A stretch of DNA of 64,000 bases from Dendrocalamus latiflorus (GCA_017311315.1 CM029619.1:28477656-28541655); one strand, 5' to 3'; positions 10,261 through 21,983 are shown, numbered from the stretch's first letter. Notes: a model not told the origin generated them from the letters alone. Numbers and translations are program-made.

Positions 10261-12747
10261 CCGCCGCAATTGTGGATGCCGCCCCGCAACATCACCTTCG
10301 ACTTGAACGACGCCAGGGGTGTGGAGTACCCTCACCAAGACCCTCTAGTCATCCAGGCCCACATAGCACGCTGTGACGTCAGGCGTGTCCTTGTTGACGG
10401 GGGAAGCTCCGCGAATATCTTGTTCGCAGAAGCCCTCGAGCATATGGGAATCCCCCGAAGCCGGCTAGAGCAGCCAGGAGCTCCACTTCAAGGCTTCGGG
10501 GGTCAACCGCTGCAGGCCCTGGGGCACGTGTCCCTTCCGGTCACCTTCCGTCAGGAGGGCAACAAAGGTAACATCCGGACAGAGCATATTATTTTCGACG
10601 TAGTAGATCTCCCACACCCCTACAACGCCATACTGGGGCGACCCGCCATCAACTCTCTCGAGGCGATCCCGCACCACGCCTTCTTGTGTATGAAGCTCCC
10701 GGGCCCCAAGGGTGTTATCACCATCTTCGGCGACCAGGACTTGGCCAGACGTGCCGAAGGCGGCAGTCGCGTTCCGCATCGCCCGGTGCATGCCCTCTCC
10801 GGCGCGCTCGGCGAGGGGCCCTCCGCCCCCGGGTGGACACCCAAGCCTCGGCCCGAAGGCGGAGTCAAGAAGGTGCCGCTCCAGGCGGAGGGACAGTTTG
10901 TGTCCATCGGCGAAGGGCTCCCACCGGGGGTCGAGCGGGATCTGCTCCGAGTGCTTCAGAACAACGTCGACATCTTCGCATGGTCCCCGGAGGACATCAA
11001 GGGCGTGGACCGAGCAGTAATCGAGCATCGCTTGGCGGTCCGCCCCGACGCCAAGCCAGTCAAGCAAAGGCTTCGGCGTATGTCGATGGATCGCCAGCAG
11101 GCGGCCAAAGCAGAGGTGGCGAAGCTTCTTCGCGCCGGGGTCATCCGCGAGGTCCACCATCCAGAGTGGCTCGCTAACCCGGTGCTAGTCAAAAAGGCCA
11201 GCGGGGCCTGGCGCATGTGCATCGACTTCACGGCACTCAACAAGGTGTGCCCGAAGGACAATTACCCTCTGCCGCGCATCGATCAGCTGGTCGACGCCAC
11301 TGCTGGGTGCGAACTCATGAGCTTCCTGGACGCCTACTCCGGCTACCACCAGGTATACATGGCCGAAGCCGACGAGGAGAAGACCAATTTCATCACACCA
11401 CTTGGGACGTTCTGCTTCGTCAGAATGCCCTTTGGCTTGAAGAACGCAGGCGCTACCTTCACCCGTCTCGTCGCCATTGCCCTGGCCGCCCAGCTCGGGA
11501 GGAACGTTGAAGCTTATGTCGATGACGTGGTGGTCAAAACTCGACAGCTTGCTCTGCACGGCCGGGACCTCCAGGAGACCTTCGACAACCTCCGGAAGGC
11601 GGGCATCAAGCTCAACCCCCACAAGTGTGTCTTCGGGGTGCAGGCGGGCAAACTCCTAGGTTTCCTCGTGTCCGGGCGGGGCATCCAGGCGAACCCCGAC
11701 AAAGTCGATGCCATCTTGGGTATGGAGCCGCCCAAGACAACGAGGGAGGTCCAGAGGCTGGCGGGCCGCATGGCAGCATTAAGCCGCTTCCTATCCAGGG
11801 CGGCGGAGCGGGGCCTGCCGTTCTTCAAGACACTCCGCGGGTGCGATGGATTTAGTTGGGACGGAGACTGCGCGAAGGCCTTCAACGAACTCAAGCAGCA
11901 CCTGGCGAGCCTCCCCACTCTGGTCGCCCCAGCACCAGAGGCTCCCCTCCTGCTCTATCTGGCCGCGTCGGCCACCGCGGTCAGCGCCGTCCTCGTCTTA
12001 GAGGAAGGCGCCTTGCAGCGGCCCGTCTATTTTGTCTCCGAAGCCCTCCAAGGTGCCAAGACAAGATACACGGAGCTTGAGAAGCTCGCCTACGTGCTTG
12101 TCATGGCCTCCAGAAAGCTTCGGCATTATTTTCTGGCCCACCCGATCACAGTACCTTCCTCATTCCCCCTGGCAGAGATGCTGCACAACAAGGAGTCCAC
12201 AGGGCGCATCGGCAAATGGGCTACCGAGCTCGCTCCCTTCTCCTTGACGTATGCTTCGCGAACGGCAATCAAATCCCAAGTCCTGGCGGATTTTCTCGCC
12301 GAATGGACCCTGCACGATGATCCCGTCTGGACGCTTACAATCGACGGAGCTTACAGCGTCGCCGGCGCGGGCGTAGGGGCGGTGATTGTCACACCCGAAG
12401 GACAGCGTTTGCTGTACTCGGCGCGCCTTGCCTTCCCCGCCACCAACAACACGGCTGAATACGAGGCACTACTCTTTGGCTTGGCGAAGCTCAAGGCAAT
12501 CGGCGCGAGACGGGTGTTGGTCCGCACCGACTCGCGCTTGGTGACTGGCCATGTGGACAAGTCATATCAAGCCAAGGACCCGGAGTTGGCCAAGTACCTC
12601 GCGGCGGTAAGGGCGAGGGAAAGGCACTTTTTGGGTGTCACCGTCAAGGCCATCCCCCGTGCGGAGAATGAGCAAGCCGACGCCCTCGCTAAGGCGGCCA
12701 GCCAGCAACTGCCCCCCCCCCCGAGGGGGCGTTCTACGAGACGTTAG
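10261..12747 (+). pseudogene. pol: T1 pol: protease, reverse transcriptase, RNase H, second RNase H
   Basis: This continues the gag frame. The aspartic protease motif VDGGSSANILF has its Asp at 10396 (residue 594 from 8617). RT has FLDAYSGYHQ near 11330 and the catalytic YVDD at 11515-11526 (residue 967). A degraded first RNase H (YFVSEALQGAKTRYTELEK) follows at about 12030. A second RNase H with a complete set of acidic residues (TIDGAYS, NTAEYEAL, RTDSRLV, NEQADALA) spans 12337-12700. The double RNase H is diagnostic for Tat. The frame ends at 12747 after a run of eleven C (12712-12722) shifts it, so IN is out of frame. The RT-RH part itself is open for over 800 codons. Confidence 0.93.
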
Positions 12748-14027
12748 CAAAGGCGGCCATCGCGCAGGACAACCGGGACGCGGCACTCGTCCACCACATT
12801 GATCGGCCAGGAGATTGGCGAGAGCCCATCTTCAATTTCTTTCAAGGCATCGCCGAGCCGGAGGACCCTGCCGAGCTGCGACGCTTGCAGCACCGCGCAC
12901 GGTCCTTCCAGGTGTTCGAAGGGATACTCTACAAGAGAGGGGTTTGCGCACCGCTCCTGCGCTGCCTCTCGACTGAGGGGGAAAGGAGCTCTTGGCGGAG
13001 ATCCACGCGGGCGTATGCGGATCCCACTTGGCACCGAGGTCATTAGTCGGCAAGGCGTTCAGACAAGGCTTCTACTGGCCGACTGCCATCATCGACGCCC
13101 AGGACCTCGTCCGTCGGTGCCAAGGGTGCCAGTGGATGGCGCGCATCATCCGCAGGCCCCCGACGAGCCTCAACCCCATTCCCCGGTGTGGCCACTGGCA
13201 CGCTGGGGTCTCGATATAGTAGGACCACTTGCCCGAGCTCCAGGAGACCTCCGGTTCGTGGTAGTCGCGCTGGAGTATTTCTCCAGATGGCCGGAAGCGA
13301 TCGCTCTGGCCAAAGTAACTTCTGCGGCCATACAGCGCTTCCTATGGCAAAACATCATATGTCGCTTCGGTGTGCCCCGGGAGCTCACGGTCGACAATGG
13401 CCTGCAGTTCGACGCCACCCTCTTCAAAGATTATTGTGACAGCATGGGCATTACCCTCCGATTCGCCTCGGTAGGGTATCCCCAGTCCAACGGGGCGGTC
13501 GAACGGGCGAATGGCGCCATCTCCGCCGCCATCAAAAACGCCTGGTTGGATTGCCAAAGGGCAATTGGCCAAGCGAGCTTCACAGCGTTTTATGGTCGCT
13601 TCGCACAACGGTAACGCGCCCGACGGGATTCACGCCGTTCAAGCTCCTTTTCGGTGACGAAGCGGTGACGCCCGAGGAAATCAAGGCCGGCTCGCGGAGG
13701 GTCCTCGTCCAAGCACCCGAAGAGGAGCGTCGTGTGTCCTTGGATCTTCTCGATGGGATACGAGCAGACGCAGCCCGCCATGTCGAGAAGTACGCGCGGC
13801 AAACAATGCGTACTCGGGACCGCTCTATATGCCCGCGGGGGTTCAAGCCGGGGGATCTCGTCCTCAGAGTGGCGCTCCAGGCGGAGACCGTTGGCAAGTT
13901 GGAGTCCAAGTGGGAAGGCCCGTACATCGTGACGGAGGCATTGCCGAAGGGGGCGTACCGCCTCGCCACGCTCGAAGGACAAGCCTTCCGGCATACATGG
14001 AACGCGGACAGGTTGCGGCGGTACTAA
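12748..14027 (+). pseudogene. T1 integrase, frameshifted
   Basis: After the C-run shift the frame changes about four times: at 12712-12722, 12960-12992, about 13180 and about 13560. Recognisable pieces are the IN zinc-binding HHCC region (IHAGVCGSHLA, CQGCQWMA) at about 13000-13140, the core with WGLDIVGPL, VDNGLQFDA and VERANG giving the D,D,E triad (about 13205-13510), and a C-terminal GPY-like module (GKLESKWEGPYIV) near 13900 ending RLRRY at TAA 14025-14027. Integrase inserts the cDNA. This copy cannot make it. Confidence 0.9.
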
Positions 14028-14140
14028 GCCTAGGAGCAGGACAGCAGGCGTAGAGCCACTAGCCTTTGTTATGCGATGCTCGCCCGCGCAAACGGGAGTT
14101 CAATAAAGGTTGCGGTTCCCAGAAGCATCCCCTATCCGCG

Positions 14141-15015
14141 CTGAGCAGAACAAAGTCCACGGACTTTAAATAAGACGTAGCATCGAGGACGTAGCGTCGA
14201 GGTCCGCCTCCGCACGCACTCTACGAAGTATAAATAAGACGCAGCGGGGGGACGCCTCCGCGCGCACTCTACGGAGTATAAATAAGACGTAGCGTCGAGC
14301 CTAGCTCCGCACACACTAGTCTACGGACTTTAAATAAGACGTAGCGTCGAGCCTAGCTCCGCACGCACCAGTCTACGGACTTTAAATAAGACGTAGCGTC
14401 GAGCCTAGCTCCGCACGCGCGAGTCTCCGGACTATAAAGGAAGTCGTAGCGTCGAGCCTAGCTCCGCACGCACCAGTCTACGGACTTTAAATAAGACGTA
14501 GCGTCGAGCCTAGCTCCGCACGCGCGAGTCTCCAGACTATAAAGGAAGTCGTAGCGTCGAGCCTAGCTCCGCACGCACCAGTCTACGGACTTTAAATAAG
14601 ACGTAGCGTCGAGCCTAGCTCCGCACGCGCGAGTCTCCGGACTGTAAAGGAAGTCGTAGCGTCGAGCCTAGCTCCGCACGCACCAGTCTACGGACTTTAA
14701 ATAAGACGTAGCGTCGAGCCTAGCTCCGCACGCGCGAGTCTCCGGACTATAAAGGAAGTCGTAGCGTCGAGCCTAGCTCCGCACGCACCAGTCTACGGAC
14801 TTTAAATAAGACGTAGCGTCGAGCCTAGCTCCGCACGCGCGAGTCTCCGGACTATAAAGGAAGTCGTGGTGTCGAGGTCCGCCTCCGCACGCACCAGTCC
14901 ACGGACTTTAAATCAGACGTAGCGTCGAGGTTCGCCTCCGCACGCGCGAGTCTCCAGACTATAAAGGAAGTCGTAGCGTCGAGGTTCGCCTCCGCACGCA
15001 CCACTCCACGAAGTA
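14141..15015. repeat. T1 tandem repeat 1: alternating 52/53-bp monomers
   Basis: About 16 monomers of GTAGCGTCGAGCCTAGCTC type. Two variants alternate strictly over most of the array: one with CACCAGTCTACGGACTTTAAATAAG (read in two halves), the other with CGCGAGTCTCCGGACTATAAAGG. The higher-order unit is about 105 bp. Each monomer has a small AGTC-N4-GACT dyad followed by a TATA-like TTTAAATA or TATAAA. The array lies between the pol stop (14027) and the antisense-gene stop (15167). A homologous array sits at the same place in T2 (58195-59180). Confidence 0.93.
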
Positions 15016-15925
15016 TAAGCGAGATGCGCAGACCTGCCCTCCGCGTTGGGCGGCAGGTAACACCAAGCATAAGGTACTACTTGGTTCCATTATAAAAGTA
15101 AAGGGGTCACATGGTTACAAGCGTAAGAACCAGTACATCATCCCCCTGCCCTACCCGATCAACCGCTCAGTCTTGGCGCGGTGCGGACGAGCCCGTGCCG
15201 TCATCGCCGCGGCGCTCAAGGACCCCTTCAAGCCACTGGAGGAGGTCCCCCTCCCCATGCAACGTCTGCTGCACGGCGACCCTCGCTGCACCTTCCCCGA
15301 AGCGGCCCCAGATCCGTTGATGGAAGTTCTGCAGGCTAGGCCCGATGGAACGGATGGCGTCCGACATAACCTCTGGTCGGTCGGGAAGATCCAGTCGAGG
15401 ATTCGTTAGCTCGTGGGTATGCCTACACCCACGAGTATGAAGCAGGGCGAGGGCGAAGCACGCACCAACATAGCTGCAGTGCTCGCCGAAGGTTCTGGCG
15501 CCACGAAGAGCAACGCCGGCCCCCTCCTCGATCAGCCCGAGCGTCTCCGACAGGGCCTCCGGCCTGTGCGTAGTGTCCGGCACTCGGACGCACAGATCAC
15601 GGAGGGCCTGGTTCAGAGACTCCATGGCCCGCCATGCCGACAGGGATGCATTTTCCGAGGCGAGGCGGTTCTCGGTAGCAGACTCCGCCAGCTGGGCGTT
15701 CTCCCCTTCTAGGACGGCGATCTGCTGCACGAAGGCGGCGCGCTCCCCAGCCGCGGCGCTCCGAGCTTCCACGGCCTCAAGCTGTGTGGCCACCAGGGTG
15801 CCCTCCAGCGCGCGAAGTTCTTCATCCTTCACGGCGAGAGCAGTATCTGCTTCACGGAGGCTGGCCTCCAGAGCCCTCTGCTCCCGAACGCGGGCCTCGT
15901 CAAAGGACCGGCTGAGGGCAAGCGT

Positions 15926-15990
15926 CTGGCAGAAACAACAAATCAGCAGGTGTCCAGTAGTACCTTCCAAGCTGAAGCGCACATATTTAC
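15926..15990 (-). other. Intron 2 of antisense gene
   Basis: 65 nt, GT-AG, donor GTAAAT after AGG and acceptor TTTCTGCCAG. Phase 0. It joins the frame of exon 2 (ending ASEMR) to that of exon 3 (starting TLALSRSF). Read unspliced, the frame meets a stop within the intron. Confidence 0.75.
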
Positions 15991-16966
15991 CCTCATCTCG
16001 GAGGCCTGCAGCGCGAGCGCTAGGAGGTCCCCCGCGCATGACGACAGCACCTCTCGGTTGAGGCCATTGTCGGCACGCTCTGCGGCTGCGGTGAGGTCGC
16101 AAAATTTCTCCGGGCGAGGGAGGAAGTCCGAGCGAGCGAGCCCTGACCCCAACGCGCCCAGATTTACCGTGGCCGCAGTCACGTCAGCAGCAGCGGACAC
16201 CTGCGGGGCGTCCTGCACAAGGCTCCCAACTTCGCGCACACCTCCGCTGCTCGATCCTTCACCACGTACGGGAGACGTCGTCTCGCCTGATGTCGGCAGA
16301 ATGAGCGAGCAGATCGGAGAGAGTCCCGCGAAGTCAGCTGAAGAAAGGGACTCACACCTACCTCCTGCGCCCCTCGTCGTGGTAGGAAGTGGCGCCGGTT
16401 CGACCGCCCAGGGGGAGGCGGGCGCCTCCACGCTCGGGGAGAAGGTCTTTTCGGCGGAATCCCGCGGCAAGGCCCCGCAATAGCGTATCGACCCCCCGTT
16501 GGCGGCGGGGACTGCGTCCGAGGGCGTTTCGCCTGCGGGGGCACAGGCGATTCTTCCACGGCAGGACCAGCTCCGGTCACTGTCGCCCCCACGGTTTCCT
16601 CTGTAGGGGGCATGCCCTCGACGACCGCTGCAGTGGATAACGCACCTCCCACCGTGGTTTGCCCGCCAGGAACGACGCCAACCCCCGGGTTGACGGGTTC
16701 CAACTCAACGATGGCCGCGAGCCCGAGCACGGGCTCGTGGGCGTCGGCAGAAGGTGCCGGGGGATCCGTGGCGGTGAGCCCCTCCGAAGCAGTATGGCCA
16801 GTCCCACCGCCGGTCGCACGCACGGTAATGCCCACAGCCTCGCAGGTGCGGTTTACCCGCCCCTGCTTAGCCGCCTTGACTGCGGCCTCGCGAGCCCGGT
16901 GCTCCTTAAGCGTGTACGGGCCGAGGAGCGCCGCAACCGCGCGCTTCGCATCTTCTAGCCGAGCCA

Positions 16967-17043
16967 CTGCGCAGGAGATCACATCAGTCAGGCGAAAGCC
17001 AAACAGACACAATGGCGCGCGTAAAGCGTGCTAGGCGACTTAC
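16967..17043 (-). other. Intron 1 of antisense gene
   Basis: 77 nt, GT-AG, donor GTAAGT and acceptor CTCCTGCGCAG. The upstream exon leaves one base and the downstream exon supplies two, so the codon phase is kept exactly. Confidence 0.75.
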
Positions 17044-18083
17044 AAGGGGCGGAGGGCGGCAGCAGGCGAGACACGGATGGGTCGAACCCGTCCTCGTGGG
17101 GGCCATTCTGTCCAACATACTTCCCCCGGGAGGAGAGTGGCGCCGCCCCATACATCGTGAACTCCTCGGCTAGGTCGCGCACGCTCATTCGACGGGCGAC
17201 ACCGACAAGGCTCTGTAGCTTTTGCGTGTCGTCGATCTCCGCCGTCAGACCCGGCGTGCTGTTAAACGAGATCGGCCCACCTCGGCACTGCATTCTGCTC
17301 TTGTCGGTCACGGTGTAATAGAACCACCACCGCGTCCAGCCGGCCGCCCATTGCCCTGACGAGGCTGGCACAGGGAACAACGTCGCGCACGACGCCCGGA
17401 GCACGAAGTCCACACCGCCGAAGTTGGACACCGCCCCGTCAACCTTTCTGGGTCGAAAGTGTGCGTCGTGCAGGGTGGCGAATAAGCTCGCGCTGGGACG
17501 CCACCCCTCTGTCCGCATCGCCCATGTGAAGACAGCTAGGCGGAGTATCGCGTGGGGCGTCAACTGGGCTAGCTCCAACCTGTAGGCCCGCAAGACTTCG
17601 CCCACGAACAACGTGGAGGGCATTCGAAGGCCGGCATCGAAGAACGCGACGAAAACAATCGCCTCCATGGCCCCGAGCTTCGGCTCCGTCTCGTCCCGAC
17701 GGGGTAGGCGAGCCCCATTGCGATCCACGATCTTCCCCTCATCCACGAGTCACTGCAGCGTCCCTTCAGTCATGCGACTCTTCCCCAGCACACGGGAGCA
17801 GGAGCCTCCCGAGTGCTCCATGGCGTTCCACCACTTGTTGGCGCGCGAGCTCCCCCGCGGCACCAGTTTGTACTCCTGGGAAGGATGGGTCGCCTCGCCC
17901 TGGCTAGGCAAGGAACCGTTGCGGGGGTGGTAGGCGGCGTCATCATGGCTAGCCATCGCTCTTCGCGACAAGAGAAGAAGAAGCAGGCAAAGGAGCAACT
18001 GACGTGACAATTAGCACAGGCGGAAGCGAAGCGGCAGAACAAAAAGCAAAGCAAGAAAGGGTGCCTCCACCTCAACACTAGCA

Positions 18084-18096
18084 CCTTATAAAGGCC
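18084..18096 (-). promoter_or_regulatory. Candidate TATA box of antisense gene
   Basis: CCTTTATAAGG on the minus strand about 130 bp upstream of the antisense ATG (17956). T2 has TATAAATA at 56558-56565 in the same antisense direction. It is promoter-like by sequence only. Confidence 0.45.
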
Positions 18097-18489
18097 GCTC
18101 GCCTGCCTTGTGGCTCAATGCACAGACGGATCAAATTCCCAGTGATTCGGCTGTCCAAGATTTGGAAAGAAGAACCGCCGGGACCTAGAGGGCCGTGCTG
18201 GGTAGGTGGCCAAACAGCGCATAACGCCCCCACATCTTCCACACGCGTCCAGCTTCTCGAGGGACGAGGCGAACGGCCGCGGTCACGCAACCGCTCACAT
18301 CCCACGACGCACCAGTCGTGAGTCGCCACGTGCCCCACCTGCAGCATGGCAGACTGCACGACGCGACAGCCTGACTTCTGCCAGGCCAGGCGTCAGCGTG
18401 ATTCCAGTCGCCATTAAAAGTGCACTACCAGACTGCAAAGTCACAACAGCCCCGGAGCGCAACCATACCGGCGCCAAGCTCCGATCTCA

Positions 18490-18838
18490 GCACAGGGACG
18501 GAGCGCGCGCGTCTACTTCGACTTGGGCGCCAGCCTCCGCTGCCACCCGTTCGAAGGGTAGGGGACGGAGCGCGCGCGCGTCTACTTCGACTTCGGCGCC
18601 AGCCTCCGCTGCCACCCGTTCGAAGGGTAGGGGACGGAGCGCGCGCGTCTACTTCGACTTGGGCGCCAGCCTCCGCTGCCACCCGTTCGAAGGGTAGGGG
18701 ACGGAGCGCGCGTCTACTTTGACTTGGGCGCCAGCCTCCACCGCCACCCGTTCGAAGGGTAGGGGACGGAGCGCGCGCGTCTACTTCGACTTGGGCGCCA
18801 GCCTCCGCTGCCACCCGTTCGAAGGGTAGGGGACGAAG
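18490..18838. repeat. T1 tandem repeat 2: about five 67-bp units
   Basis: Units run from GGACGGAGCGCGCG through GGGCGCCAGCCTCCG to CCCGTTCGAAGGGTAGG. They lie directly before the 3' LTR and after the antisense-gene promoter. The last unit merges into the polypurine tract. T2 has six homologous 65-bp units (56941-57352). Confidence 0.9.
18826..18838 (+). promoter_or_regulatory. T1 polypurine tract
   Basis: A purine-rich AGGGGACGAAG-type run directly abuts the 3' LTR start. It primes plus-strand cDNA. It is formed from the last copy of tandem repeat 2. Confidence 0.65.
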
Positions 18839-18987
18839 GGTCGTAGGGGTGGCCCCCACCTAAACCCAGTAGGCCTGGTAGGAGTTTATAAGGCCCAGAA
18901 TAGGCCATGTGTAATGACATAACTGCCCCCAGAGAGGATAACCAGATGTAAGGGTATAGCTGTAAAAACACTCCTCATGTGTATATA
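18839..18987 (+). repeat. T1 3' LTR, left part
   Basis: Matches 8316-8464 of the 5' LTR. It is cut at the TATATA stretch by the D array. The remainder follows at 35403-35500, and together they total 247 bp like the 5' LTR. Confidence 0.95.
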
Positions 18988-19097
18988 TGTCGGGACCCGG
19001 AGCAACAACTCCAGAACCCTCTGTGTGAATCGCACTATCCCAGGAAAAGCTAGTGCACACAGTATCACAAAGACAATTATCATGCGTAATGACAAAC

Positions 19098-19103
19098 TTT
19101 ATT
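19098..19103 (-). terminator. Poly(A) signal AATAAA in D LTR 1
   Basis: AATAAA on the minus strand about 110 bp before the LTR 3' end. Equivalent signals lie in C (39941-39946) and A2 (37941-37946). It is repeated in the other D LTRs at +4278, +8556 and +12834. Confidence 0.5.
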
Positions 19104-19224
19104 TAACTAATATGAGCCTGATGGCCAAAGTTTACAATAATAGCAAAAAAAAGACAGCGGAAGAAATACATAAAACAGCAGCCCATCCAGCCTTCCCACA
19201 AGGCGAATGACTGTAAGACGTGGC

Positions 19225-21693
19225 CTAGTCGTCACCATCCTCACCGAAGTTGTAGACGTCATCCTCTGGCAACAGATTTTAGCAAGGTGAGCACATAAAG
19301 TACTCCCAAGGTAAGCACACGAAGTGCTTACGCAAGTTACACCAGGGAAATATAACAGAGTGTATGCATGCATAAGGGGTTACAAAAGAGGCATATTATG
19401 GTTTATTTGCATAAACAGTATCATTGGAGTAAATATCAATAATAAGTGCAAAAGCTGAATTTGATACAATAGATAGAAACAATAATTTAACAAAATAATA
19501 TCGTTAGTGCAGGCTCCGACCAAACACTAACCTAACCACGGGCATCCCACCCGGACCATCTTTTCCAAAAGCTCACGTACGGATTCCATCCATCCGCTCG
19601 GTTTTCAAAATCTCTCATGGATTCCATCCATCCACAAGGTTTTCGCAAACCATTTTGAAAAGCAAAGTCTAATCCGTGAAAAACTTCACTCAGCTTGCCC
19701 ATGACCGTGGGCACGGCTATCCAGGATAGGTTATACACTCTGCAGAGGTTGTACAGCTTTACCCACAAGACACGATCATCCCGTTTTACCACTAGATTAC
19801 ACACTTCCTTAGGTGTGCGGTTAGGAGTCGTGACAAGGCCTTTACAATGCAAAGCCTTCAACCTGGCCAAGCCAACTCTAAGGTTTCACCCCGGTAAGGA
19901 ATCCACCAGACCGGGACCCCCTCTTGAGCCGAGTGAGACTTCTCATGGCCTACGCCACGCTCACTTTCATCCTACGAAATGGCTCAGGTTGGGACCCGCA
20001 AATTATTCAGCCAGGGCTGTCCCATACCAGCCTTGTGGTAGTACGATAGGGCTTTGCAACAGTAGCTCACAGACCGGTCCTTAATCTGACTTAGGCCCAT
20101 CCACAAACCCCTGTGCACGACAATCAACCACTGTGGCTCCAACCAACAGGGCATGCCTGCACCCACCACTCTAACCAATTGCCTAAGTCTAAACCAGTTT
20201 TATATTTGTTTTCAAAATAATTCATAAACCTTCTTGACTCACCAAAGTCAAGAATACAGTTCAAAAGCTTATCATTTTATGTGAAACAATTCTTCCCACC
20301 CGAATTATTCTAAGCATGGCTAAGCAATTCCATAAATTGTTCTAGTTAATACTAATGTACCAACTAGGTTTTCATCTAAGGTGACAAGGTATGATTGTTC
20401 AATATCAAGATTGGCCATATAAAGGAAATTGGGTGTAACTAAAGTTTTAAGCACATTTGAACTAATTTGAATAAAAGTACGCATGCAATAATAATTTTTA
20501 AAAACAACATAAATAATTTAAATTAGTGGGAGCAACATGATCAAAGGTGTAACTTGCCTTGCTCAAAGACTTGATGCTACGAATCGTCGAAATCGAACTC
20601 TCCAGATTCGTCGTAGTCTACACGCGAAGAACCAAACAAAAATAAACTCAAATAAAATCCAAATAAAATCTGAAAATTATAAAATATATACTGGGAGATA
20701 GATATAATGATCTTAGATGAATTTAGGAGAAAGAATCAACGGATTCGGAGTTTGTATGAGGGAGAACGAATATCTGGAGGTTTTGGACATCACATGAAAT
20801 GATAACGGCATCTGAGAATTACTTTTTGAACAGTATGGTGTCGGTAGGCTGCGAGGTGGCTAGCGAATGGGCAAAATGGAATCCTGGCGATGAGATGAAG
20901 GTGGTGACATGGATACGGCGACGAGGAACGGAAACGATACCATCGACGTTTGAACGGCGACGGTAGAGAGAAAGGAAAAACTTAATATCTTGGTGCTCGG
21001 TGAAGCGAATCTAAAACCATTTGGAAGGTAGCTATCTGGGATGGTTTGGCACGATATGACGCGAACGGATTGGGGAAAACACCAACAGATAGATGGGGAC
21101 ACGAGATGTCATTGGCGGACATGGCGAGGTTTCAGAGGCGAAAATTTGTGGAGGCTTTTCGGGGAAAAGGAAGGAAGCACAGTGTAGAACGCAGTGAGGC
21201 AAGTCTAACAAAAATTACGGCATGGGCTAAGGCTTACCGGAGGCGACGAATCCATGTCAGGAGTCACAAACGGCCATTTTGGCGGAAAGCTCAATTCCTG
21301 ACAATTGGCTCCACGAAAAATTAAACAAAATGGTAGAAAAATTCCTTAGAGGCTAGGACACAATATGACGCGAACAAAAATCAAAGCGCTTACCAAAAAG
21401 GGGTGTACGCGCAAGGTACAGTTTTAGTGTCTGGGCCTGACAAGGTCGACGAGGACTCGGGGAATCTTTAGGCGATGGCGATGGAAGCACGATGTAGAAC
21501 GCGTCGAGGCAAACTCAACGGTGCAAACGGCTTAGCCAACGGATTAGTGAAACGCGGGGACAAGCTTTTATGTAGCCGACAGGCTGACATCGACATTCCG
21601 GGCAAACGGAGAGGAATTAACATGCAAGACTTGCGGCGAAACGAAGAGTAGAGCGTGGGGAACGTGATGCTCACCTTGGTTTTGGTCGGGCAT
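19225..21693 (-). other. Candidate spliced acidic mini-ORF in D LTR 1
   Basis: Proposed exons on the minus strand are a 21693-21675 (ATG, six codons, donor GTGAGC), b 20617-20558 (60 nt, acceptor GCGTGTAG, GC donor GCAAGT) and c 19265-19225 (acceptor GCCAG, ending TAG). Phases match those of B and C. The coded residues are strongly acidic (YDESGEFDFDD in b, EDDVYNFGEDGDD in c). An in-frame TAG at 20579-20577 in exon b would end translation before c. The same layout is in LTRs 2-4. Expression and splicing are unproven. Confidence 0.3.
19701..19766 (-). promoter_or_regulatory. Conserved dyad cluster in D LTR 1
   Basis: Minus-strand order: CTCTGCAGAG, then CTATCCTGGATAG, then CCGTGCCCACGG. It is the counterpart of the run in B (46671-46730), where the middle dyad is CTATTCGAATAG. 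The arms have changed together. Also at 23979-24044, 28257-28322 and 32535-32600. Confidence 0.6.
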
Positions 21694-21983
21694 GCACGGA
21701 CGGCCGGTGGCGACGCAAGGAACGACGACGCGCTATGGCCCACGGTGGCGATGGTGCTCCGGCGAAGTTCCGGCGAAGGCGAGGTGAGCACCGCGTAGAA
21801 CGCGACGAGGCGAATCCGGGGATGTGCTCAAAAGTGGCGGGGCTCCACCGGACGAGGCGCAATAAGCCGAAGAACGCCGCTTGGAACACAAAAGAAAAAC
21901 TCCGATTGCGCCCAAGAGAAGAGGAGTGGGGACTTGATATTTTCGGGGTTGAGTGAGGATGAGAAGGGGCTTACGGTGCTCCC

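Larger units (their letters stand above)
15167..17956 (-). pseudogene. T1 antisense spliced gene (Transposase_28-like, putative gypsy-type protein)
   Basis: Exon 1 runs 17956-17044, exon 2 16966-15991 and exon 3 15925-15167. Intron 1 (17043-16967, 77 nt) is GTAAGT...GCGCAG and intron 2 (15990-15926, 65 nt) is GTAAAT...TGCCAG. Both keep the frame. Exon 1 carries FVAFFDAGLRMPSTLFVG, LTPHAILRLAVFTWAM and GWTRWWFYY, the signature I know from the plant family Transposase_28 (PF04195). Exon 2 is Pro/Ala-rich. Exon 3 is a long Ala/Glu/Arg coiled coil followed by a conserved tail (VMSDAIRS, FHQRIWGRFG). The start MASHDDAAYH at 17956 is the first ATG giving a sensible N-terminus. Breaks: an in-frame TGA at 17750-17752, and a frameshift in exon 2 near 16490-16500 at a run of six C. 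The function of the family is unknown. Confidence 0.8.

Noticed and set aside
14141..15015. CRISPR-like regular array
   Set aside because: Units are head-to-tail without unique spacers, and the setting is a plant retrotransposon.
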